NCBI GenBank assembly: GCA_002899795.1
Contig: PPDG01000072.1
Coordinates: forward strand, 1-27,269
Direction of reading: 5' to 3'
Length of the DNA stretch: 27,269 bases
Origin: Desulfobacteraceae bacterium
GTDB lineage: Bacteria > Desulfobacterota > Syntrophobacteria > BM002
Shown here in pieces: positions 1-8,301 of the stretch (within the stretch, counting starts at the first letter, position 1; each line of letters opens with the position of its first letter). The translations under genes and the position numbers were made by a program. The notes below the pieces were generated by a model that was not told the origin of the DNA, did not search any database, and saw nothing but the letters and a program-made list of their open reading frames with translations.

Positions 1-357
1 TAAGCTTGATATAAAGATATCTGCTATAGATGTGAAATCTTGGATGTCTCCAAGAATTTGAGATATGCAAATCATACCTAGATTTTTATGAAAGTTCACA
101 TCTTGGCAAGCTATCTACAGTCTCACAGCAAAATGATAAACTCCAACATCTTCTGAGCTCTTCTACCACTAGATTTATATTGATCTATAATGGTTTAAGG
201 GCGCGCTTTCGCCCAGCCTACCGAAGGTTGATTCCCTTGCAATTCCAACTATCTTCAACTAAGCTGAGATTATTCTATCTTGATAGCCCTTAAACTGGCT
301 GTGCCAACCTAATATAATCTGAAACATCCATATATCCTTCTCTTCAGGGGAATGACC
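1..357. other. AT-rich upstream region of the PAS regulator, no gene
   Basis: No convincing coding frame is seen here. The region holds a small GC hairpin (GGGCG at 201-205 region pairing with CGCCC about 6 bases later) inside a larger inverted repeat, GTTTAAGGGC at 193-202 against GCCCTTAAAC at 286-295. A TATAAT box lies at 313-318. It probably carries the promoter and a structured leader for the PAS regulator. Confidence 0.5.
290..318 (+). promoter_or_regulatory. Candidate promoter of the PAS-LuxR regulator
   Basis: A perfect TATAAT at 313-318 lies 40 bases before the likely start codon. The best -35 at 17-base spacing is TTAAAC (290-295), a weak match to TTGACA. It overlaps the right arm of the 193-295 inverted repeat, so a structure or a bound regulator could affect it. 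Confidence 0.4.
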
Positions 358-3300
358 ATGAAAGAAGCACGCAAAACAAAAGCACAACTCCTCAGTGAGC
401 TCGAGGAACTGCGCCACAGGGTCGGAGAATTTCAAGAGTCAGAGACCGAGCTCAAAAGAGCGGAGAAGACACTCCAGCAGAGTGAGGAGAGGTTTCGTAT
501 CCTGGTCGAAACTACCACTGACTGGTTTTGGGAAGTAGATGAAAACGCCGTTTATACCTACTCAAGTCCAAAGATACGCGACATTTTAGGCTATGAGCCA
601 GAGGAGATTTTAGGGAAGACTCCCTACGCCCTTATGCCCCCGGAAGAGGCCGATAGGGTTGCTCATATTTTTGCCCCTTATGCTACATCCCGCAGGCCTT
701 TCAAGCTCCTTGAGAATACAAATGTCCACAAAGATGGCCATCTTGTAGTTCTGGAAACTAGCGGGATTCCTATCTTTGATGTCAAAGGGGTATTCCGTGG
801 TTATCGAGGTATTGACCGGGATATTACTGAGCGCAAGCAAGCGGAGCAAGCAATTCGGGCGAGCGAGATGCGACTTCGCACAGCGATAGAGAGCCTGCCA
901 TTTGACTTTTTCATAATTGACAAAAATGGCCGCTACGTCATGCAGAACTCTACCTGTAGAGACCGTTGGGGTGATGTGATTGGAAAACGTACAGAAGATT
1001 TGGAGGTAGACGAGGATAATTTGACTCTCTGGCTAAATAACAACCGCCGTGCTTTTGCCGGTGAAGTAATAAGGGGTGAGGTAGAACTCAAGATAGAAGG
1101 AGAAAAGTCATATTATTACAATATTTTAGCACCGGTCACTGATAGAGATCAGATACGAGAGATTTTAGGGGTCAACATTGATATCAATGAAAGGAAGCAA
1201 GCCGAAGAGGCGCTGCGCAAAGCTCATGATGAGTTGGAACGACGGGTGGAGAAGCGTACTGCCCAATTGATGAAAGCAAACAAGTTACTTAAGGAGAAAA
1301 TAGAAGAGCTCAAACGGATGGAGAGGGAGTTGCACGAGTCTCACCAATTGCTGGAAAAGACATTTTCTAGTCTAGATGAGGCAGTTCTAGTGGTTGAACC
1401 GCACACCCGTGCTATTTTAACAGCCAATCCAGCTGTAGAAATCGTTTTTGGCTACAGTGCGGAAGAAACGCTTGGGCGTAATACTGAGTTCTTGCACGTG
1501 GACAAGGCAATGTACCAAGAATTCGGCCAGGAACTCTTTCTCGCCTTAGACAAGGATGGAGTGTATCGTGGTGAGCATCGAATGCGGCGGAAAGACGGAA
1601 GTATTTTCTTCACTGAACACACTGTGTCAGAGATATTAGATGATTCAGGGCATCGAGTCGGCGTGGTCAGCATAGTGCGGGACATCACCAAGCGCAAGAG
1701 GGCAGAAGATGCACTGAGGGAGAGCGAAGCCTACATAAAAGGCATTCTGAATGCCGCACCGGCAGGCATCGGTCTCGTTCGTAAGCGAGAATTGGATTGG
1801 GTAAGTCATCGAATGTGCGAAATGCTTGGATATTCTGCCGATGAGCTAGTAGGACAGAGTGCCAGGATAGCATATGAAAGTGACGAGGAGTTTGAGCGTG
1901 TTGGGAGGGTTAAATACTCGGAGATCCAGAAACAGGGCGTTGGCGCAGTGGAGACACGTTTCAAACGCAAAGACGGCAGCATATTTGATGTTTTGTTGTG
2001 TTCGTCTGCTGTCGATCCCGGTGACCTCTTGAAAGGCGCAATTTTCACGGCACTGGATATAACCGAGAGCAAGCGGGCAGATAAGACCTTACGAGATAGC
2101 GAGGAGAAGTACAGGCTGTTGGTCGAGAATCTTCCGAGCATTGTCTTTAAGGGATACAAAGACTGGTCTGTGGAGTTTTTTGACGAAAAGGTTGAAGTGT
2201 TAATTGGCCATAGCATGCAAGAATTTAACTCCAAGAGGATAAAGTGGTCTGATTTGGTTGTTGAAGAAGACATCGCCGGTGCAAGGGAAACCTTTATCAA
2301 GGCCTTGAAAACGGATAAGTCATACGTGCGAGAATACAGGATCAAGGCCAAGAGCGGGGGCATCCTATGGATACAGGAAAGGGCAATGATAATATGTGAC
2401 GATAAGGGGGAGATTGATTATGTAAGTGGAGTCTTTTTTGACATCACTGAGCGCAAGCGGGCAGAGGAGACACTGCGGGAAAGTGAGCACTATTTCCGTT
2501 CGCTGCTCTTTAATATGCACGAAGACATCCTGGTCATTGACCGTGACTATCGAATCACTGACGTGAACAATACCCTGCTGGTTACCGCGGGTCTTAAGTA
2601 CGAGGAGGTAATCGGGCGCCATTGCTACGAAATCTCGCACGGATACAACGAGCCGTGCGAACGGAATGGTGAAGACTGCATGATGCGTGAGGTGTTTGAG
2701 ACTGGTAAGCCAGGCAACTGTCGTCATCAACACATACAAGCTGACGGCTCTAAGGTCTGGGTTGACATACTTCTGTCGCCTCTTAGAGATGAGTACGGCA
2801 ATGTCACCCATGTAATAGAGGCAATTCGTGACGTGACCGATCTGGTCGAGATGCAGGATGTGCTGCGTGAGAGTGAGGAAAACTTCAGGGCTCTGGCAGA
2901 AAACGCCAATGACGGCATTCTGATAGCCGCTGGTGAAGAAGGAGGAAATGTATACGCCAACAAGCGGGCCGCGGAGATTACCGGTTATAGTGTCACTGAA
3001 TTGCTGGGAATCGGTTTGCATGAGTTGGTAGCACCTGGCGAAATCAAAGAAGTGGCCGACAGGTACAAGAGAAGACTTGCGGCAAAGAATGTGCCGGGCG
3101 AATACGAGACTAAGCTTGTCCGGCAGAGCAGAGAGATCTTTCCGGTAGAGCTGTCAAGTGCAAGAAGCGTTTGGAAGGGGGAACCCGCTTCTATTATCAT
3201 AATCCGGGATATCACCAATCGAAAACGCGCAGAGGAAGCAGTTCGTAAGAGCGAGGCTGAACTGGTTGAGAAATCACGTCATCTTGAAGAAGTCAACGCC

Positions 3301-3702
3301 GCACTAAAGGTTCTGTTGAAACAAAGGGAGGGAGACAAGGCGGATCTTGAGGAAAGACTCCTTGCCAATGTCAAAGAACTGGTGTTGCCCTATGTTGAAA
3401 GGTTGAAGAACAGCAGGCTACATTCCGATCAAATGACCCTGGTTGGCATTTTGGAATCAAACATGAAAGAGATCGTCTCCCCATTTGTGACCAAGCTGTC
3501 ATCGAGATTCTTGAGTCTTACTCCAACAGAGATTCAGGTTGCTAGTCTGATCAAGGATGGTAAAACTTCTAAAGAGATCGCATCGGTGATACACGCATCA
3601 GAGAACACCGTCCGGTCGCACAGATTCCACATTAGGAGCAAACTTGGCATAAAGAACAAGAAAGTCAATTTTAGGTCCTATCTGCAATTCCTCCAAGATT
3701 AG
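358..3702 (+). CDS. Seven-PAS sensory regulator with C-terminal LuxR-type HTH
   Basis: Predicted cytoplasmic one-component regulator: a chain of PAS sensor domains with a LuxR/GerE-type DNA-binding end, and no histidine kinase, receiver or GGDEF domain. Numbered from the upstream ATG at 352, seven PAS units end at DIT-type borders near residues 163, 283, 450, 577, 704, 833 and 960. There are helical linkers at about 285-345 and 960-1045, and the HTH spans about 1053-1116 (LTPTEIQVASLIKDG, then the TVRSH recognition helix). PAS6 carries a cysteine/histidine-rich insert (HCYEISHG, PCE, EDC), a pattern that could hold a metal or cofactor. I prefer ATG 358 to ATG 352 because AGGGG at 346-350 leaves 7 bases to 358 but only 1 to 352. 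No membrane segments are seen. Ligand and targets are unknown; the small HTH protein at 4195 may share its sites. Confidence 0.88.
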   Translation: MKEARKTKAQLLSELEELRHRVGEFQESETELKRAEKTLQQSEERFRILVETTTDWFWEVDENAVYTYSSPKIRDILGYEPEEILGKTPYALMPPEEADRVAHIFAPYATSRRPFKLLENTNVHKDGHLVVLETSGIPIFDVKGVFRGYRGIDRDITERKQAEQAIRASEMRLRTAIESLPFDFFIIDKNGRYVMQNSTCRDRWGDVIGKRTEDLEVDEDNLTLWLNNNRRAFAGEVIRGEVELKIEGEKSYYYNILAPVTDRDQIREILGVNIDINERKQAEEALRKAHDELERRVEKRTAQLMKANKLLKEKIEELKRMERELHESHQLLEKTFSSLDEAVLVVEPHTRAILTANPAVEIVFGYSAEETLGRNTEFLHVDKAMYQEFGQELFLALDKDGVYRGEHRMRRKDGSIFFTEHTVSEILDDSGHRVGVVSIVRDITKRKRAEDALRESEAYIKGILNAAPAGIGLVRKRELDWVSHRMCEMLGYSADELVGQSARIAYESDEEFERVGRVKYSEIQKQGVGAVETRFKRKDGSIFDVLLCSSAVDPGDLLKGAIFTALDITESKRADKTLRDSEEKYRLLVENLPSIVFKGYKDWSVEFFDEKVEVLIGHSMQEFNSKRIKWSDLVVEEDIAGARETFIKALKTDKSYVREYRIKAKSGGILWIQERAMIICDDKGEIDYVSGVFFDITERKRAEETLRESEHYFRSLLFNMHEDILVIDRDYRITDVNNTLLVTAGLKYEEVIGRHCYEISHGYNEPCERNGEDCMMREVFETGKPGNCRHQHIQADGSKVWVDILLSPLRDEYGNVTHVIEAIRDVTDLVEMQDVLRESEENFRALAENANDGILIAAGEEGGNVYANKRAAEITGYSVTELLGIGLHELVAPGEIKEVADRYKRRLAAKNVPGEYETKLVRQSREIFPVELSSARSVWKGEPASIIIIRDITNRKRAEEAVRKSEAELVEKSRHLEEVNAALKVLLKQREGDKADLEERLLANVKELVLPYVERLKNSRLHSDQMTLVGILESNMKEIVSPFVTKLSSRFLSLTPTEIQVASLIKDGKTSKEIASVIHASENTVRSHRFHIRSKLGIKNKKVNFRSYLQFLQD

Positions 3703-3717
3703 TGATTTTAGATCACT
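3701..3717 (+). terminator. Small hairpin at the end of the PAS regulator gene
   Basis: AGTGAT and ATCACT form a perfect 6-bp stem with a 5-base loop, overlapping the stop codon. No T-run follows, so it may be a 3'-end stabilising hairpin rather than a true intrinsic terminator. Confidence 0.25.
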
Positions 3718-3875
3718 CATTAGTAATGACATTAACCACATTATATTTTTCCTATCGACCACCCATGTCTATATAATAATAGTGAGGCATATCAGGGATC
3801 GAGCTTCAGTTTCTAGATCTCGCGCAACTCCAGATTGTGGACTTCTTCATTGCTGACTAGGGGAGGGCTCAAGCC

Positions 3876-4130
3876 ATGAGAAGAAGTGACGCAGAATTTC
3901 ATTTAAGGGATGTCCGTCAGATGTCAGACAGGGTGATGATCGACCTATTCAAGCGGAAGATAAATGATATGAACCGATCTCCTAGACATTTGCAGGGAAC
4001 CTGGCATGAAGCTGGTGATTTCTTGATAACTCATTTCGGGAAGATCAGCCGCATCATGGACCAAAATAAGAAAACTCTGCTGAAGCTTTATCAGGCTGCC
4101 ATTAAGGAAGTGGAGCAGTCTTCAGTTTAG
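3876..4130 (+). CDS. Small hypothetical protein, 84 aa
   Basis: I do not recognise a family. The product is basic and apparently all-helical, with no signal peptide, membrane segment or cysteine. It is likely real because a strong GGGGAGG site (3860-3866) lies 9 bases before the ATG and the frame is clean. A TATAAT box at 3772-3777 could be its promoter. It sits in a row of small plus-strand genes between two regulators, which suggests a regulatory or adaptor role, but nothing in the sequence proves that. Confidence 0.6.
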   Translation: MRRSDAEFHLRDVRQMSDRVMIDLFKRKINDMNRSPRHLQGTWHEAGDFLITHFGKISRIMDQNKKTLLKLYQAAIKEVEQSSV

Positions 4131-4194
4131 TGCCTCACGTATTCACCTATACGAGGTATGCTGGATGCTTTTGCTCTAACTAGGACATTAAAAA

Positions 4195-4398
4195 ATGTCA
4201 GAGCACAAAGGCAACACGCTAAATGATGACCAGATTAAGATACTTGCCCTACTTGCTGTGGGGACAGCAGAGGAAAACATTGCAGAGCAACTCTGCATGA
4301 GCACTCAAGCTGTCAGGGTGGAAACAGACTCTATTTTCAATAAGATCAATGCACCCAATCTCTTACAGGCTGTTCTCTGGGCAGCCTTGAGACTATAG
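4195..4398 (+). CDS. Free-standing LuxR/GerE-type helix-turn-helix protein, 67 aa
   Basis: The whole protein is one LuxR-type DNA-binding domain with nothing attached. The pattern DDQIKILALLAVGTAEENIA, then STQAVRVETDSIF, then APNLLQAVLWA matches the NarL/GerE four-helix fold, including the closing QAVLWA helix. The usual TVK/TVRxH recognition segment is altered to AVRVETDSI, so its DNA specificity may differ or binding may be weak. AGGA at 4182-4185 stands 9 bases before the ATG. With no sensor domain it could act as a co-regulator, a competitor or a dimer partner for the PAS-LuxR protein 500 bases upstream. The fold is seen in the sequence; the partnership is inference. Confidence 0.75.
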   Translation: MSEHKGNTLNDDQIKILALLAVGTAEENIAEQLCMSTQAVRVETDSIFNKINAPNLLQAVLWAALRL

Positions 4399-4471
4399 GG
4401 TCTTAGAGATTTAATGGGGTATCTCTCGACAAATCCTATTGAGTTTGTTTTGGGGTGCTTTTGGTATCCAT

Positions 4472-4651
4472 ATGGGCAGGAAAATTACAGTAATCCTGAG
4501 AGACGGAACAGAGTTAACCTATAAAAATGCAAGGATTGTAGAAGGCAACAAGACATGGATTTATCAAGTCGATAAGAATGAACGTCCGGAAGAACTGCTA
4601 GCTTTTATAGATCCAAATCATATTAGGAAGCTGTACACGGAAGAAGACTGA
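4472..4651 (+). CDS. Small hypothetical protein, 59 aa
   Basis: No family recognised. The sequence begins MGRKITVILRDGTELTYKNA and looks like a small beta-rich domain: alternating strands, then a charged helix and IDPNHIRKLY. The open frame extends up to a TTG at 4439, but the first ATG at 4472 is the more natural start because the residues before it do not look like part of the domain. The ribosome site is weak (GGGGT at 4452-4456 is too far away). It could be a DUF-type single-strand or ligand-binding module; I claim no function. Confidence 0.5.
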   Translation: MGRKITVILRDGTELTYKNARIVEGNKTWIYQVDKNERPEELLAFIDPNHIRKLYTEED

Positions 4652-4792
4652 TATTCACCTTGACCCAATCAACAGGTTTGCAACGACTTGAGCTTATGCT
4701 GCTTTCCCCACGCTAGCGAATATCCACAATGCATAATTGGTTTCCTGCTGTCCTGCCTACGATAAATCCGCTGAGAGGAAGGAGAATTCAAA

Positions 4793-4978
4793 GTGAAAAC
4801 TGACTCTCAGACAAAGTGTGCCAATTGCGGAGCCACCTATTCCTACGTGGAGCAAGGCAGGAGAGAGCATTTTATCCCTTGGGGACCTTACTTTCTCTGT
4901 GACATGTGCCACAGACTAGCTATTATGGAAGCGTTGCAGCCTGAGTCCAAACCGCCGTTTGAACCTTCCAAAGGATGA
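4793..4978 (+). CDS. Small zinc-ribbon-like protein, 61 aa
   Basis: It has two CxxC knuckles, C9/C12 (CANCG) and C36/C39 (CDMCH), spaced as in a zinc ribbon that binds one Zn2+. The tail is proline-rich and probably disordered. It starts at GTG, supported by a strong purine-rich site GAGGAAGGAG at 4775-4784, 8 bases upstream. No signal peptide. The fold suggests binding of nucleic acid or protein, but the target is unknown. It is one of several small cysteine-bearing proteins in this patch. Confidence 0.65.
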   Translation: MKTDSQTKCANCGATYSYVEQGRREHFIPWGPYFLCDMCHRLAIMEALQPESKPPFEPSKG

Positions 4979-5053
4979 AGTGATACTCATTGGATCATTC
5001 TGTATGGCCTCGTGGTAGCCCCTTAACACGGCTGCCCAGAAAGGATGATGGAA

Positions 5054-5344
5054 ATGAGAAAATGGACTAAGACGGAATCTGAGGACCTAGGGTTTGTGCG
5101 TAAGTACTGCTTGGCGAATACATACCCTGCAAGCGATGAACGCTGCCCATATGCAAAAGCAAAGATAATGGCCAAATCTTCCGAGGTTTCTACAGGTAAA
5201 AGCGACTTCAAGGACGTGGATGGAATCTTCCTGTGTCGATACCCAGATCAAGAAATGCCCGCACACGAAGCACGCCTCACTTCAGAATTGGACCAATGTC
5301 CTTACACAGAAAGAAAAAAATTGATTGATGCACTGGATGTCTGA
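5054..5344 (+). CDS. Small hypothetical protein with two CPY motifs, 96 aa
   Basis: Not recognised. It shows a two-fold pattern: C19 followed by C31-P-Y, then C61 followed by C82-P-Y. Each CPY is followed by a charged helix (AKAK, TERKK). Four cysteines in two matched halves suggest a metal site or a disulphide pair from an internal duplication. Three ATG codons lie at 5045, 5048 and 5054. AAGGA at 5041-5045 gives the usual 8-9 base spacing only for 5054, so I take that as the start. No signal peptide or membrane helix is visible. Confidence 0.6.
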   Translation: MRKWTKTESEDLGFVRKYCLANTYPASDERCPYAKAKIMAKSSEVSTGKSDFKDVDGIFLCRYPDQEMPAHEARLTSELDQCPYTERKKLIDALDV

Positions 5345-5441
5345 CAAGCCTCTCTAATTGGGATTTAATCATCATCTTCTCCACTGCCACGCTCTACATC
5401 CAAAGAGCCGTGTCAACGATTGCTAAGAATACGGGGAGTAT

Positions 5442-5723
5442 ATGCAAGAGGAGAGAAGAAAATTCATTAGACACCTCCTTGAATGCCCTGTTACGGTGGT
5501 AACATCCCAAGGCACCATGTCAGGACAAGCAAAGAACCTTAGTGGAGATGGTGCTCTAATCTGTTGCAAGCAGCCGCTAAACCCAAGGGAAAGCATGGAT
5601 TTAACTATCAAATTTTCTGATGGGTTCTCCCTGGAAGTGCCGTCTGAAGTTGTGTGGTACTACAAGACTACTGCGGGTGATGAGAAGAGCTTGTACAAGA
5701 TGGGTGTTCGCTTTCTCAGGTGA
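5442..5723 (+). CDS. PilZ-domain c-di-GMP receptor, 93 aa
   Basis: A single-domain PilZ protein, the class that binds cyclic di-GMP and passes the signal to a partner. Both ligand motifs are present: RRKFIR gives RxxxR (R6, R10), and N32-L-S34-G-D-G37 gives the [D/N]xSxxG motif, followed by beta strands ending in KMGVRFL. Nothing else is attached, so it should act in trans. GGGGAG at 5433-5438 sits close to the ATG, a short spacing. It is the last gene of the small plus-strand series and converges with the TPR/pseudokinase gene. A link to the GTPase cluster is possible, since c-di-GMP and MglA-type GTPases both govern surface behaviour elsewhere, but it is not shown here. Confidence 0.88.
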   Translation: MQEERRKFIRHLLECPVTVVTSQGTMSGQAKNLSGDGALICCKQPLNPRESMDLTIKFSDGFSLEVPSEVVWYYKTTAGDEKSLYKMGVRFLR

Positions 5724-6076
5724 GAGCAATTGGGCGAGCAGCTCAATCAGAGAATTTATGCTCAGGCCATGCACTAAATCGATCCCGTACCTAATACTTT
5801 CACTCCACAGACGCTTAGACCTTCCTCAATAACTTTCCCTTATGCTGTATTAGAGATGTTTGGCTCAGGAATTCACAGTTCTGCTATTTATCCTGAATTT
5901 AGAGCATCCGTGAAAAGTTAAGATCTCCTTATCATATCTTCATCCTAGCCTGTGTGATTTCAAAGCTGAGATACCGATCTAACGCTCCCCAGTTTCTCAT
6001 CTCTCATTTCTCATTTGTCATTGTGCAGCGAATAGTCATATCGTGAGGGCAAGGTCCGCTCCGATTTAGAGACTGG
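5724..6076. other. Convergent intergenic region, no gene
   Basis: It separates the PilZ gene from the convergent TPR/pseudokinase gene. Short frames here have no ribosome site and I reject them. The only structure I see is a 7-bp-period array at 5994-6021. I could not find a clear hairpin with a T-run for either gene. Confidence 0.5.
5994..6021. repeat. Degenerate heptamer tandem array (TTCTCAT type)
   Basis: Four consecutive 7-bp units related to TTCTCAT, each keeping the final CAT and differing at one or two positions. They lie about 55 bases beyond the end of the pseudokinase gene. Confidence 0.7.
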
Positions 6077-8230
6077 CTAAGTAGGAATTTTTTCCAGGGC
6101 AAGATCTAACTCGGTGGGCGTACGCCAGCGCTTCTTAGGATCTTTGTGCAGACATTTCAAGATGGCTTCATCAAGTTTGGCAGGAATGCTGGAGATAAAC
6201 ACCCGAGGAGGCACGGGATATTTCTCGTTGTGCTGTTTCTTGAAGTCCTCTGGTGATGGCCCTTTAAACGGCAATTTCCCTGTAAGGGCTTTATAGAATA
6301 CGAGGCCAAAAGAGTAGAGATCTGCGGCCTGCTTCATCTTGTCCGGCATTCGCGCAGGGGGGCGGTTGAACAGTTCGGGCGCCATAAAGGCTAATTCAAA
6401 AGCAGAGAGTTCCTCGTAGTTCGCTGTCAAATCCAGCATGTTATTGAGCTGGAAAACAAGACCAAAATCGGTAATCTTGGCGTTGCTAACCTGGTCGCTG
6501 ACAACCACCCGTTTGGAGTTAAGAGCGAGGTGGAATATTTTCCTGAGGGTATCGTCAGCGCCTCGATGCGAATGGGCATAGGCTAGAGCGTTGAGAAGAG
6601 CTCTGGCCAAGCTGACGGCCTCGGCTATGCTCAGGTGAGTTTTCTCTTTTAATAAGTCCTCCAAGGTGCTGCCAAAATCTTCCATGATCAGGTAATATTG
6701 GCCGTCGCTTTCAGCTACGTCCAGGACCCGAGTGATGTTGCGGTTTTCCATATTCACTTGCTCATAGGCCCACTTCACAATAAAATCCTTGACCTTGGCC
6801 CCACCAGACAGTTGAGGCAGAAGAGTCTTGGCGACACGAAAGGTTCCACTCGAAACCTCGCGCACTCGGAAAATCTGATGGATCTCATCCTGACCAAGTT
6901 CTGCCTGAATCTCGTATTGGAGATCAGTGTCCACATGGAGGCTAAGCAAACCTTTGCCTTTGGACAAAAGGGGTCCTTGGGTCTGCGTCTGCACCTTGGA
7001 GCGGATTACCTCGTGAGTGGGATCAATAGAGGCAGCACGCTGGAAGTAGGTTTGTGCCTGGTCGTATAGATTTTTCTTCTCGCAGGCTGTTCCCATTAGA
7101 TAATAGTACTTCAAAGTTTCTGGTCCGGGCTTGATGGACTCTATCCAGGGAAGAGCATCTTCCATTAACTCCAGAGTACGATCGTAGTCCTGTTTTTTCA
7201 GCCAAGCCTCGCCCAGTTCGGTCAGGGCGGTCAATTTGTAAGGAGTGTCCTCCAGCATTACTTCCAGATATTCATTGGCAGCACTGTCGAATTCGCCCGC
7301 ACGGAGAAGGTGTCTGGCAAGCTTTAGGCTGATATCAGTTTTCTCACTTCCGTTGTCAAGCATCTGTTGGTAAATGGCCGCGACGCGCTCTATGGCATCA
7401 GCGTTGCCCGGATCTTTCTCCAGTACTTGCTCATACAGAGGCACCAGTCTGTCAACAGGAACCTGCTGTTCGCTCTCCATGTGACGCAGTGTTTTGATGG
7501 CTTTCGAGAACTGTTCGTTCTTGAGGTGAAGCTTCACCACGTTCAGCTGATAGCGATCGCTATCTTTGGCCAAGCTCTCGACCTTTTTGGCCGCAGTTCG
7601 ATGCGTCGGATCGCTCGCCGCCAGCTGTTGGTAAAGCTCTAGGGCCTTTTCCATGTCACCAGCTGTTTCATACCCTACCGCCATCTGCCCCAGGAGCACA
7701 TTGCGGTCGGTATCATCCGAATCCTTCTGTTTATAGGTCTTCTCCAAGATCCGGAGACCTTCTCTGTGCTGCCCGAGCTGAATATGAGCCTTGCCAATCT
7801 GCAGAGAACATTCAATTGGCTGGAATCCTGAGGTGGCAGCGTTTTGAAACTCCTGGATTGCCTCGGCGAATAGACCGATGTCCAGAAACGCTTGGCCTCG
7901 ATTGAAGGCAACACTCCCTTCCCCTTCTTGGGCGGCGACATGCTCTTCTGGTTTGGCTTCTGAGGTTTGGCCGTGGAATTCTGCTTCCTGACGTTCGATG
8001 AGAGCCAGTTGTTCCCGAATAGATCCGCGAAAGCTCTCGTAGGTTTGACGGAAAGCTGGATCGGTAGAGGCTCGTTGCGAGTGGGATCCCAACTCTTTCA
8101 GGAGCTGTTGGTAGGCCTGGCGGGCTTCATCGAAAAGACCCTGAGAAAGGTAGAGCTCAGCCTCATTTATCTTTTCTTGGATCTCAGAGAGGCCATTGGC
8201 GCTGGAATCGTTGATATTGTCTGATTGCAT
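6077..8230 (-). CDS. TPR protein fused to a Ser/Thr kinase-like domain lacking the catalytic Asp
   Basis: 717 aa. Residues about 15-425 are helical repeats of TPR type (for example LFDEARQAYQQLL, GLFAEAIQEFQNA, NLYDQAQTYFQRAASIDP), a protein-binding scaffold. Residues about 445-715 follow the Hanks kinase order: the beta-3 lysine K468 (RVAK), the DFG motif D588-G590 (ITDFG), APE 617-619 and the F-helix DLYSFGLVFYKALTG. The catalytic loop, however, reads HLALNSKR from H567, so the HRD aspartate is replaced by A569 and the usual Lys and Asn are also changed. The glycine loop is poor too. This indicates a pseudokinase or a very weak enzyme. It is cytoplasmic, with no membrane helix. It is the last gene of the Roadblock-GTPase cluster, 71 bases after the CheW-like gene; no good Shine-Dalgarno precedes its ATG, so coupling or leaderless-like initiation is possible. 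Confidence 0.85.
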   Translation of the reverse strand: MQSDNINDSSANGLSEIQEKINEAELYLSQGLFDEARQAYQQLLKELGSHSQRASTDPAFRQTYESFRGSIREQLALIERQEAEFHGQTSEAKPEEHVAAQEGEGSVAFNRGQAFLDIGLFAEAIQEFQNAATSGFQPIECSLQIGKAHIQLGQHREGLRILEKTYKQKDSDDTDRNVLLGQMAVGYETAGDMEKALELYQQLAASDPTHRTAAKKVESLAKDSDRYQLNVVKLHLKNEQFSKAIKTLRHMESEQQVPVDRLVPLYEQVLEKDPGNADAIERVAAIYQQMLDNGSEKTDISLKLARHLLRAGEFDSAANEYLEVMLEDTPYKLTALTELGEAWLKKQDYDRTLELMEDALPWIESIKPGPETLKYYYLMGTACEKKNLYDQAQTYFQRAASIDPTHEVIRSKVQTQTQGPLLSKGKGLLSLHVDTDLQYEIQAELGQDEIHQIFRVREVSSGTFRVAKTLLPQLSGGAKVKDFIVKWAYEQVNMENRNITRVLDVAESDGQYYLIMEDFGSTLEDLLKEKTHLSIAEAVSLARALLNALAYAHSHRGADDTLRKIFHLALNSKRVVVSDQVSNAKITDFGLVFQLNNMLDLTANYEELSAFELAFMAPELFNRPPARMPDKMKQAADLYSFGLVFYKALTGKLPFKGPSPEDFKKQHNEKYPVPPRVFISSIPAKLDEAILKCLHKDPKKRWRTPTELDLALEKIPT

Positions 8231-8301
8231 GGTCAGGGAAGACCCCGGGCAACTGTCCTGCTAACATGGGAGGCGGCCAATCAGTCTAGGCCGGTGGCGA
8301 T

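Noticed and set aside
2365..3021. 218-aa minus-strand frame inside the PAS regulator
   Set aside because: It is antisense to well-conserved PAS domains; the product has no family features or start signal.
5620..5832. 70-aa plus-strand frame overlapping the PilZ gene
   Set aside because: It is out of frame with the clear PilZ domain and has no ribosome site.
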